Assembly: GCA_000320545.1 (NCBI GenBank)
Contig: ADNK01000798.1
Location: forward strand, 1 to 26,184
DNA length: 26,184 bases
Source: Bigelowiella natans CCMP2755
Lineage: Eukaryota; Cercozoa; Chlorarachniophyceae
Direction: 5' to 3'
Shown here: positions 17,236 to 26,184 of the stretch, one piece after another
Position numbering within the stretch: the stretch's first letter is position 1
Layout: each line of letters opens with the position of its first letter
The notes under the pieces: generated by a model
Database searches by the model: none
Seen by the model: only the letters and a program-made list of their open reading frames with translations
What the model was told of the DNA's origin: nothing
Position numbers and translations under genes: made by a program

Positions 17236-20200
17236 CTAGTGAATGGTCCACACCGCAGCACTTTTTTTTTTGGTCACACTACCAACCTCGCTCTCAGATC
17301 TGTTCTGACGCACCGGTGTTTCCACATCTCCATCGTTCGCAAAGGAAAAGCCACTGCTTTCTGAGAGATGTGCCGGGGATGAATCGAAGGATGGGCTGAA
17401 GGATGAACCGCCTCCAAACTGCATACCGTTTAGAGATGCCTGTGACTTACTGTTTCGGTTGAAGTTTCGCGGCAGAGTCCGATACCTCTGTTGAAGTTGT
17501 GCCGAACTCGATGCTCGATGTAGCGTGTTCTTTTTTTTTGCTGGAGTCACCATTCCAAATTCTTCTATGAGGCTCGCTGCCGTGTTAGGTCTAATAATCG
17601 TCGAATCGGATTCTCTTTCTGAGGATATGCGGGATCGGCTTTGCGAACTGCTTCTTGAGAGACCTCTGCTGTCATACCTTCTTGAGTCGCGGCGACCTCT
17701 CAATTTCGAGCGTTCTTCTCTTTTTACTGCTCTTTGATTACTGGGAGACATGCGTGAATATGCTTGAATCCCCTCTGAAGGCCATACTCGCTGGATTTCA
17801 AAGAAGAGAGAGCGTGAACACTTGCGAACGTCGGGGTCGCCATCGCTTACGCACTTTAGCATAGATTCTATGACATCATCCTTAATATCATCCTCTTTGA
17901 TCTCTTGGGCGTCGCAATCGTTGGACAGCAAAAAAAGCATGCACTCCACACTCCTCTGAATGAAATTGAAAACCTCATCAATTTGGAAGATGTAAATGCA
18001 GTAAATGCGATATTCATCCCATTTGGGTTACCGTTGTCGAACTGGAGCATGTGCCTTTTTATAGTGACATTTCACTTTAGTCTTTCATAAACATCCGAAT
18101 ATAACTTTACGGAAATCATTACATCATCACATCCAGCGACGAGCTCTGGTAGAACATCGTACGATCGGATCTTTAGAATTTAGATAATCAAAAGAATTTG
18201 TTATGAAGTAAGGAATTCTAGACCTCTTCCTCTTTCTTTTTGGATGTATGTAATATCAACGATTTACCGTTTTGACCATGTAGTTTATGCACCCGGTCGC
18301 ACACTTTGAAACTATCTGAATAAATAGGCCATGGGTATACCATTAGCATTAGCAACCGCAGAGAAAATATTGTGTGGAAGACCTTAATTGTGACGTATAG
18401 AAGAGGAAACAAGTAGGGGATGAAAAAACGAACAAGTTCCACCCCTCTGTGTTGAAGTACATCGACGGCTTCCGCGAGGAGGCTGCAAACTTCCTTCACA
18501 ATAGCTGTTCGAAGATCCTCAAGTTGTATAGCAAGAATCTTTCTGAACACAGGCTCAATGTGGCCTGGCCATGACTTAAGATCCAGAAGGCCTTCTTGGA
18601 CCAAATCTCGAATTTTTTGGAGGGCTTCTTGGCGGTCATTCCTATTTTAATATTTTCATCAGAGTTTGTCCATTCTCAATCGATAGGTAGCTACCAATCG
18701 ATGAACATATGGCATAACTAGGAACTTACCACTCAGAATCTTTTATCTTCTTCCTATCTGAGAGGATCTTTGCCTAATTGAGAAAGGAATTTCTGACTTG
18801 GTAACTTAAGCTTTGTATTGAAAATTACCTGGGCCATAAATTCACGGTACTTGCTGCGCTTCTTTGATTCTTAGATTATATTTTTCGTAAGTGATACAGA
18901 AACATCATTAAAATTATCTCTTACCTCTTCCCCGCTTTGATTTTGTTTTAGTTTTTGACTTTGATTTGCTTCGAGATCTAGATCCGCCTCTCAAGGTATT
19001 CGCCTTAGCTCTTGACTTCATAGTTTGCCGTACCTTTACTCCACCAGCTGGAGTTGCTGTCAGAAAAGAACTTAAAAGGTTGTAGTTGACATATTTATTT
19101 GGCGGAGTAGTCTTACATCCCCATGTAGAAGATAGTTTTGACGAATCGTGATCAAGTTGCGGTGCATAGGATTTTCGTCTTTCACTTTTTGGAGTAGATG
19201 TAGATTGTGAAGTGTCGGTGGATGAGGGTCTTTCATCGTAACTTCTATCCGTGTAAAGATTTTTTCTTCCGCTGCGAGGAAAAATCAAATTAGCGGTACC
19301 AGGGAGATCACTAATCATGTACCTTTTCAGTCGCACTCTGAATTTAGTACTTTCCCTTTGCATTGAGCCACGCATATCCTCGGCACTTCGAATTTGCATT
19401 CGTCGTTCATGTTCTGAGATCCTTCCGCTTACACTGCGGGCGCGGGGAGTGAAGTACTTTGCTGTATTTCCTTGCTTTGTCACGTATGTTGAACCCCTTC
19501 GTAGAAGACCTTTTTTCAGACTTCCCGCTGGAACGTGATGCAAAGATTTTTTTGACGTGGAGGTTGCTTCTGAAGCATCATCATCAATATCGGATTCATT
19601 TAAGGAAAGATCCTCTAATTTAGCGAGAGCTTTGTTGATCTCAGATTGTGATTGAAGCTCAGATGTGGACGATTCTAGTCCGGTTGCGGATGCTACTGAC
19701 ATGTCATCACTTCCACGATAGCCCTTCAACTCACGTCTTAATGTGTCTATTTTTCGCTGCATGCCTTCCATCTTACTTTGAGACGACAAGACCATCTCAT
19801 GCATAGCCTGCATAGTACTTCATCAGCGACACAATTAAATTACATCCTATCTAGTTCCCATACCCGGTGCATGACACCATCTTTTGTAGCTTTCGCCACT
19901 ACGCTTTCTAAATCTGCAATTTTATCCTGATCTGTCATCTATGAAAATGGTTCATTATTCAGTAATTTGAAATTAATTGTCTTCGTTGAGCTACCTGTTG
20001 ACGCTTCAATTGGGATATTTCTTCATTTAGTCTATCTATTTCGGTGTTATGCCTTCCTTCAATGTTCATCAACTCCTGTTTTGTTTCCACGAGTTTTGCT
20101 TCTAGCTGTCCGACCTCAAGTTCTTTCTCCCTGATCTGTGTCTTCATGGCTATTATTTCTTCATCCGATGCTGATTTTCCTGTCTCAACTTTTGCTGCCT

Positions 20201-20384
20201 CCCCGGCTTCATTTTCCGACTTCTTCCCTGGAGAGTTGTCGAACTTATCTCCATTCATAACGAGCTCCCGATATGCATCAAGTTGGTCTTGCAATAACTT
20301 TTCCGAATTCTTTAGTTGTGTGTTCTGGGCCCGGAGAGTCATTATTTCGAGTTGGGCCATCTTCAACCTCTTCGCTTCCGACAT
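17236..20384 (-). CDS. Coiled-coil protein with a single CLASP-type TOG domain
   Basis: Predicted microtubule-associated protein of 839 codons in nine exons: 20384-19995, 19938-19864, 19807-18925, 18869-18829, 18773-18730, 18641-18383, 18315-18268, 18170-18111, 17955-17236 (TAG). Lengths sum to 2520 nt. Residues 1-180 are a coiled coil with heptads (AQLEIMTLRAQNTQLKNSE). Residues 190-450 are a Ser/Arg/Lys-rich linker ending in SRSKSKSKTKTKSKRGRGKR, a likely microtubule- or nucleic-acid-binding patch. Residues about 460-665 form a TOG/CLASP_N HEAT array: ILSDRKKIKDSEWNDRQEAL, IRDLVQEG, then VRSVEC-like and DPDVRKCSRSLFFEI helices. The tail is Ser/Arg-rich and basic, as in CLASPs. CLASPs have two to three TOG domains; this has one, and the N-terminal coiled coil is not typical. 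Crescerin/TOGARAM proteins are an alternative relative. Introns are 42-110 nt. Confidence 0.82.
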
Positions 20385-20958
20385 CGTAACTTATTCGAAT
20401 TTCCAAGTTAGCCTGACACAGACACAGACAATACCTTAACTTGAGGCACAACATTATTATCAATTACATATAGAAATCGCGAGCGGACAAATCTGAATTC
20501 GTCCAAAAGGAGCAAAGGAATGGGCGGGGTGGCCAAACCGGCGCGTAGTTTTCAGATTTATAACGAGAGAAAGCAGAAGAGAAAACTGCAAGAATGCCAT
20601 CTGGACAGTGAAAGCGACAAAGAAAAATAGCCGTTTTCTCGACAATAATGTCGGAACGAGGAAGCATTGCTCTCTGCCACCAGCTCACTCCGAGTTGTCT
20701 TTTGATTTTCGCGCGGGAATACTGTCTTGAGGGATAAAACGACTGGGATTCGGTTCTGAAGTACGATGAAGCACCAACACACCCGCGAGGGCATTTCGAT
20801 GGTATGACTTCGATATTTTCTAGGCGTAGGTATTTAAGGCATAGGGTTTTTCGAATTCGGCTATTTTTTTTCAATTTGTGCTGCCAAAACGAGCGCTGGG
20901 ATTCCCGTAACCAGTCCGGGATTTGCTGGGATTGCGGTGACTCGCAAAATTCACCAAA
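20385..20958. promoter_or_regulatory. Divergent promoter region of two genes
   Basis: 574 bp separate the start codon of the TOG protein (minus) and of the FYVE protein (plus), so both promoters must lie here or overlap the first exons. I see no unambiguous TATA box. A minus-strand ORF (20464-21090) crosses the region and the first FYVE exons; it is probably fortuitous. Confidence 0.5.
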
Positions 20959-23900
20959 ATGAGTCTTCGGGCACTGGGTAACCCTCCATGGCGAAACACG
21001 TTCGCGGCACATGAGCCTGTGCTGAGTGTGACAGTGTGTTCCACACGCGTTTGGATTTGTTGCAGGCCACGAAGAGTTCGAGCTGTACAAGATGCTTCAG
21101 TCTTGTATGGTATACACGGACCTACTGAAGTTTGGCCACATTGGAAGGCCAGTGATGCTATCTAATTTAACATTGGGAAATTCAGCAAACAAACATGCTT
21201 GGCATGACAGTAAATAGCAGTAGGTGTGGAGGTGATCGGATAAAGTTGTTTTATCGATGAAATTTAGGCCTAAATGGCGGAAGTTTCGTTTGACTTTCGA
21301 TCTTAACTACATTGAATGGGAGTCCAAAGATAGAAGGAAAGACACAAAAGTAGCAATTGCTGCGGTGGAGAAAATTTCATTTGGACAGGTACTTCCTGTG
21401 GAATGTGAGTGTATAGTTCTAACTTCTCGCCACAGAAATCAGATAAGTTTATGCGCTTGAGCCGTACGGATGTCAGTGCACGGAGTTTCAGCTTATGGTA
21501 CACAAAGGACAATAGAAAGGATACTCTTGACTTGGTATTTGCAAAAAGTCTTTCTAATATATAAGCACCTCATTTATAGGTGTATGCAATATAATGTAGG
21601 TGTGCGGCACAGATCAACAGTTTAAAATGTGGACCACTGTCATTTCAGCTCTTGTAGAGGGAACATTGAGCAAAAAGCTTATGGATATTATTCTCTCAAA
21701 CCATGTATATTACAATTAGATTCCGGGAATAAGATTCTTTTGACAAATCACTTTAACTCACAGAAAGAAGGAACAGAGGCGAACGAAACAGTACTAATAT
21801 TAAATTCTTCATGATCTACTTTCTACAAAATCATTATTGATTGTGAAAGGATAAAGTGAAGTCGAAAATGTCAAAGTACTCTCAAGGTCATATAGTCTAT
21901 GATGAACATTCCGACCCTTCCGATTGATACGATTGTTCTTTTTCACTTTTTCACAGCACTCGAAGGCTTAAATGTTGTTTACCGGTGTGGATCGAATAAA
22001 TGGGGCCAACTGGGGGGCGAAAAAAAGGATCAAAAAACGATGACTCTTCTTCATATCAGCGTAGATGAGTTACAAAATAATAGAGGATCTTCGACATTTA
22101 AAATTATCATTATTTTAGGGTGAGAACGATGTGATCCAGGTTGTCGGAGGGTGGTCTCATACGCTACTTCTAATGTCCAATGGCCGTCTCTTTATTATGG
22201 GGTACATCTCATCAAATTAACAAATATTTAAATTTAATTTCTCAAGTAATTTCATTGCGATATAGGAGAAAGGTGGGCACAGGATTGGAAGAGGACACAT
22301 CGAATTCTGTCGAAGTAAAGATGCCCCTAGTAATGCAAAGAATTATATTCTTATCATATGCTATTCGTTAACAATTAATGTCCACCCGTCAGAATAGCAA
22401 TATAAACTCGATTGACTCTGGACGGGCACATAATATAATGCTTACTGATAATGGAAAGGTTATGATGAACCAATTGTTGGATAAAGCAACAAATTTGAAG
22501 TACCGCATAGGTGTATGCATGGGGATCAAACATCTTTGGGCAGCTGGGGCTTGGAGATATAGTTCCGAGGAAGGAGCCTATTCTGCTAGAAAATGTCAGT
22601 GTTCCTTTGTGAAGTGACAAATAAGCTGAAGAAAATCATCCTTAGGTCGGCGATTTGAAGGAGAAAATGGTTATACATGAAATCGCATGTGGTGCTGATT
22701 TTACCGCGGCTATATCGGACAACGGCGTCTTTACTTGGGGTTGTGGAAAGAAAGGCATGACATAATAGAAATATCATAAGAAGCCCCGATTCTGAGCCTT
22801 GAATTTTACAGGCTCTTTAGGCCATGGCGACGAAAAAGATCATTATGCTCCCAAGCGAGTGAAAAACTTAAATAGTGAGATGTCCGGAATAGCATGTGGT
22901 GCCCATCACATGCTAGTATGGACACGTGACGAGGTCGCCTATTCATGGGGGTTGAATGGTCAGTTACATTCTGCAGCAGTAGAACCATAAACCATAAATT
23001 CTCTCCGAGATACCGAATAATACTCACTTTTGCACATAGATTCCGGACAGCTTGGGCTAGGTCATCATGATACCGCTTTTGTCCCAACAGTTCTGTTAAG
23101 TCTAAGCAGAACAGTACAGATCATCAGCGCGGCGTGCGGAGCTGCTCACACTCTCGGTGTTTGCTATACTGTAATCTTGTAGCTTTGAATGATGGTCTCA
23201 AGTGATATTGTGCGCTTGGTAATTTGATTCAGTTACGACGTTTGACAAACTTAGTAGTGGCTCGAAAACATGGGCATTTGGCTCTAATTGTCAAGGGCAG
23301 GTTTTCAATTTTGTTAATAGTATGTTAGATTCTAATGAAAAGCTGCACAAGATTGAGTAGGGAAATTGATTTCAGATCGCTCTTGAAAATACCGGCCCGG
23401 CTGCTTGCTACCTAGAGCCCACAATAGTCCCGTCACTAACGGGAGGACTTGCAATTCAAGAGGTTTCGAAAAGCTGCGCTCAACCCCCCATGAATTAAAT
23501 ATATATTTATTGTTTATTGTTGAGTTATCTGCTGTAGGTTGCTTGCGGGAGCGTGCATTCTTTAGCAAGATCAGATAGAGGGGACGTGTTTGCATCTGGT
23601 TCCAATATCTGCGGACAATTGGTCTCCCCTCATTTTGCATCATTGTATTACAAGCTTATTCTTGATAAATATAGGGGATCGATACGAGGTCTAAGTTGTT
23701 CATCAATCGTTTCACGATAGTCCCAATTTTGAAGGGGAAATCTGTGCGCGCAATTGCATGCAACGGCATGCAGTCCTATGTGATGTGTCCAAAGAAGTGG
23801 TTGAAGGTACGTAATTGCGTTTAATAGCAGGCCTCCGTCCATATTTATTTTGTTAGAAGCAAGTAAAAACCGCTAAGCAACAATAATTTGAAACTATTAG

Positions 23901-24182
23901 GACGAGGACGTACTTGAATGCATGAGTTGTGGCCTGGGATTTAGCTTTCTGCGGCGAAGGCATCATTGTAGAAACTGCTGTGGCATTTTCTGCAACGAAT
24001 GTTCCTCAAATAAAATTGTTCTTCTTTCCCTAAAGCTAAGCACTCCACAAAGGGTTTGTGAGGCTTGCTATTCTCAATTAAAGGCAGCAAATGAAGCTGC
24101 TGCGCCTCCTAAGAGCCCTCAATCTGAAAAAGACATGGAAGAGCTGTCTATTAATTTTGTCATAGCAAAACCTGCGAGCTAG
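20959..24182 (+). CDS. PH-like / RCC1 propeller / FYVE protein (PRAF-like)
   Basis: Predicted endomembrane regulator of 638 codons in twenty exons: 20959-20977, 21066-21147, 21268-21388, 21436-21534, 21600-21704, 21764-21790, 21850-21886, 21957-22060, 22119-22201, 22266-22329, 22393-22458, 22511-22594, 22646-22754, 22812-22958, 23040-23156, 23233-23300, 23376-23462, 23538-23621, 23675-23806, 23901-24182 (TAG). They sum to 1917 nt. The N-terminal PH-like domain contains LKFGHIGRPKWRKFRL and ARSFSLWYTKDNRKDTLDL. Seven RCC1 blades follow, for example YRCGSNKWGQLG, YAWGSNIFGQLGLGD, FTWGCGKKGSLGHGD and SGQLGLGHHD. The C-terminal FYVE finger has the W-L-K-D entry motif, RRRHHCRNC and QRVCEAC, so it should bind PI3P on endosomes. 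The RCC1 propeller may act on a small GTPase. The order matches plant PRAF proteins, but the C-terminal BRX domain is absent. Two introns (after 21147 and 22754) use GC donors. Confidence 0.9.
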
Positions 24183-24223
24183 TGTCGTAAATCATTTTAG
24201 TCATGGGACAACGTGTGACTTAT

Positions 24224-24229
24224 AATAAA
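24224..24229 (+). promoter_or_regulatory. AATAAA polyadenylation signal candidate
   Basis: Lies 42 bases after the stop of the FYVE gene and is followed directly by an A-tract. The position is suitable for the 3' end of that transcript. Confidence 0.5.
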
Positions 24230-25225
24230 AAAAAACATACTAGCATACTAGCATAGTTTTGAGGTTCACGATTGATCAACGATATAGCGCTGCTGATTTG
24301 CAAATGGTAGTGAGAGCGTTGCTGACGCCAAAATTAAGCGCATTGGTTGGATTCTAGGATTCTGCGATCATTGATCCGAACCGCCACGCAAGCTACACAT
24401 AGACATGTTTGCATGCCATCGTGTAGCAATTGCATGACAGCACTTAGACATGTTGTTCGAGGATGTGTAGCACGATAGCACGGCTAGACATTTAGCCTGC
24501 ACTGCTAGACTGTGCAGATCTCCTTGATAATTTACCGGCTCTAGCTAGCTAGGGCTGCAAAATGAGAGACTGCTAGACTGCTAGACTGTTGCATGTTTCC
24601 CCCTTTTCATCGACGAGACACCGCAGCAATGCCTTCGACACAGCTAGACAGCAGCTAGCTCTAGAGCTTGCAGAGCGACCGATCACATCCTCCTGTGCTA
24701 GTGTGGCACTGTGGACTGCACATGCCAGCATGGCTAGATCATGATGACACATGCTAGCATGACTCTCATGAAGCGAATAGGCTTAGATGATCTGCGAAAT
24801 CAAATGACATTATTATTCATGCAACATGCGTCTTAGAGTCTGGCTGGCTGGCCTCATCTAGACGTGCAATCGCACAAGTCTAGAAGTCTAACGATGGATC
24901 GGAGGCATTCTTTCAAGACACGTTGCAATGCATGACACTACCCAGCCGAAAGCCAATGAGCAGTACAAAAACAATGCACGTAGCTCATGTTCCAATTAAG
25001 TGATCGAAATATCGTCTTTAGTCGTTCTGATGTCAACTCTATGGATTCTGGCCAGCTAGTATGTGCTCTCGGTGCTCGTGCGCCCAGAAGCGTTGAGCAT
25101 CAATCATGATCGATATTATCAATCCTCCCTTTTAATTGTTACATCATAAAAACAAACAAACAAATAAATTCAAACGATGCCTTTACAGGCGTTCATGCGT
25201 GCGCATGTGCACATTCTACTTCTTT
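24230..25225. other. CTAG-rich intergenic spacer, no gene seen
   Basis: Both flanking genes end here (convergent). The stretch is dense in CTAG, GCTAGAC and CATGC words, including a doubled ACTAGCAT at 24239-24255 and GACTGCTAGACTGCTAGAC at about 24569-24588. No exon with family similarity on either strand. Confidence 0.55.
24750..24761. repeat. 12-bp palindrome CATGCTAGCATG, copy 4
   Basis: Identical to the copies at 2554, 7083 and 16745. An imperfect copy (CATGCCAGCATG) lies 29 bases upstream at 24721-24732. Confidence 0.9.
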
Positions 25226-25929
25226 CTACACACGCAAACTTGCCTGTTGCGAAGATATGAGGTCCTTCAGCTCTATCTTCCCAGCATCCTTCGGGCGCGT
25301 CTGGAAGGGGAGAAAAAAGGCATGCGGTTGATGATACTGGTGCTCAGGACTAGAAGCTACATCAGAGAGCTCAAAAATAGTGGTAAGAGGGAGTGCGCCA
25401 CTAGGTGAGTGGGAGGGGGGCGGGGGAAAAGGGGCACAGGACAGACTTAGATTCGATGCACTTTTTTACAGAAGAATAAGTGAAATATGATGGAAGACAT
25501 ATCGCCTCACGTACCATATCAAATATCTCCTGGACGTTACCAGCCTTCTTCTCGATAAACCTCTTGCCATGGTCGCGTATCCTATCCATCACACTTGTTT
25601 CGTAGAAAGAAAGAGGAGAAAAGGGGGCGGGAGGGGGGGGAGGGAGAAAGAAAAGGAGATAATGTATATTATTTATTAGCACATGCGGACATGTAACTCA
25701 AAGCTCTATCGCTCTCTCTCTCGCTCTCTCTCTCTCTATCTCCCTTATAATTATACATTATGTATATCTTATGGTTTGATGACCGACATGTATTTCCGTC
25801 ATTGCTGGAAAATCCCCTCCCTAGCCCCTTCCTCCCCCCATCCCAGCCTAGTACCTGTCCATGAGGCCTCGGATATGAAACCGTGCGAGGAAACCAAAGC
25901 GCTCAATATCCAGCACGCGCCACATGTAT
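25226..25929 (-). CDS. PPP2R3C: PP2A B''-type regulatory subunit (PPP2R3C/TON2 type), 5'-partial
   Basis: Targeting subunit of protein phosphatase 2A. In plants (TON2/FASS) it organises cortical microtubules; in animals it is PPP2R3C/G5PR. Three exons are visible: 25929-25855, 25593-25515 and 25300-25226. They join in phase (2 then 0). They read YMWRVLDIERFGFLARF (an EF-hand-like loop of the family's LDIENKGYL type), GLMDSVMDRIRDHGKRF, NVQEIFDM and TRPKDAGKIELKDLISSQQ. EIFDM.KPKD..KI.L.DLI.S is the family's C-terminal signature. Reading on after SSQQ gives ASLRV and a TAG at 25226-25228, about 25 residues shorter than usual. Alternatively SSQQ ends at 25244 in CAG|GCAAGT, a perfect GC-AG donor, with a last exon further on that I could not find. 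Upstream exons lie beyond the window. Confidence 0.7.
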
Positions 25930-25934
25930 CTGAC

Positions 25935-25976
<42 letters not shown>

Positions 25977-25980
25977 GATA

Positions 25981-26018
<38 letters not shown>
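25935..26018. repeat. (CA)n(TA)n microsatellite
   Basis: CA tract 25935-25972 and TA tract 25979-26018, directly upstream (in transcript sense) of the 25929 exon of the phosphatase subunit gene, hence in its intron. Confidence 0.95.
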
Positions 26019-26019
<1 letters not shown>

Positions 26020-26184
26020 CATCGTATACGAACAGCTAGCATCAATCTAAAGCAGAGCTTCCGAGTCAGTGATTGACCCATCATCATCATTACCGCATTC
26101 CTTTCTATCGTGTGTAGGGTGGCTTATAGCGACAGCAAATTCTTCACGATTGGGGACGTCCGAAGCATGAGGCGAGGGGGGGGG
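26019..26184. other. Window edge, possible exon fragment
   Basis: On the minus strand about 26165-26120 reads RLMLRTSPIVKNLL, loosely like a helix of the B'' family. On the plus strand, after a TAG acceptor at 26116-26118, there is also an open frame (VAYSDSKFFTIGDVRSMR). Neither can be decided here. Confidence 0.2.

Noticed and set aside
17236-20384. Two separate genes (coiled-coil and CLASP)
   Set aside because: A donor at 18924, two short exons (18869-18829 and 18773-18730) and matching phases join them in one exact frame of 2520 nt.
20464-21090. Minus-strand ORF of 208 codons
   Set aside because: It covers the divergent spacer and runs antisense to the first two FYVE-gene exons. No family motif; likely chance.

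Overview
The window is nuclear DNA from an intron-rich eukaryote, probably a protist or alga. Every confident gene is split into many short exons, mostly with GT-AG introns and a few apparent GC-AG introns. Dinucleotide microsatellites are common in introns and spacers. The mix of families (PH-RCC1-FYVE protein, TON2/PPP2R3C-type PP2A subunit, tyrosine-kinase-like kinase, single-TOG CLASP-like protein) fits a unicellular eukaryote, but I cannot name the lineage. I saw no tRNA, rRNA, CRISPR array or prokaryotic operon.

Layout: 1-2415 (+) is the 3' part of an aldo/keto reductase gene whose frame is broken by an in-frame TGA and a G-run frameshift. 3228-5608 (-) is a complete nine-exon replication factor C subunit (RFC5 type, 348 codons). 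5609-8175 is mostly gene-poor: it holds one copy of a dispersed repeat, a palindrome, a hairpin and at best weak ORFs. 8176-15000 (-) is a roughly 20-exon gene encoding ankyrin repeats, a charged helix, a tyrosine-kinase-like domain and a SAM domain. 15309-15788 (-) is a hypothetical ORF related to the repeat at 6.1-6.5 kb. 15802-17235 is gene-poor. 17236-20384 (-) is a nine-exon coiled-coil plus TOG-domain (CLASP-like) protein of 839 codons. It diverges, across a 574-bp spacer, from 20959-24182 (+), a twenty-exon PH / seven-bladed RCC1 / FYVE protein of 638 codons. 24230-25225 is CTAG-rich spacer. 25226-25929 (-) is the 3' end of a PP2A B''-type regulatory subunit gene.

I hand-spliced the genes. 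Summed exon lengths are exact multiples of three for RFC5 (1047 nt), the kinase (2103 nt), the TOG protein (2520 nt) and the FYVE protein (1917 nt), which supports those models.

The most striking feature is the ankyrin array of the kinase gene. Seven tandem units of about 410 bp each carry one 99-nt exon that encodes exactly one ankyrin repeat in phase 1-1. The exons are almost identical except at the codons for the ankyrin binding face, and the introns are also nearly identical. This looks like a recently expanded, exchangeable recognition array attached to a signalling kinase.
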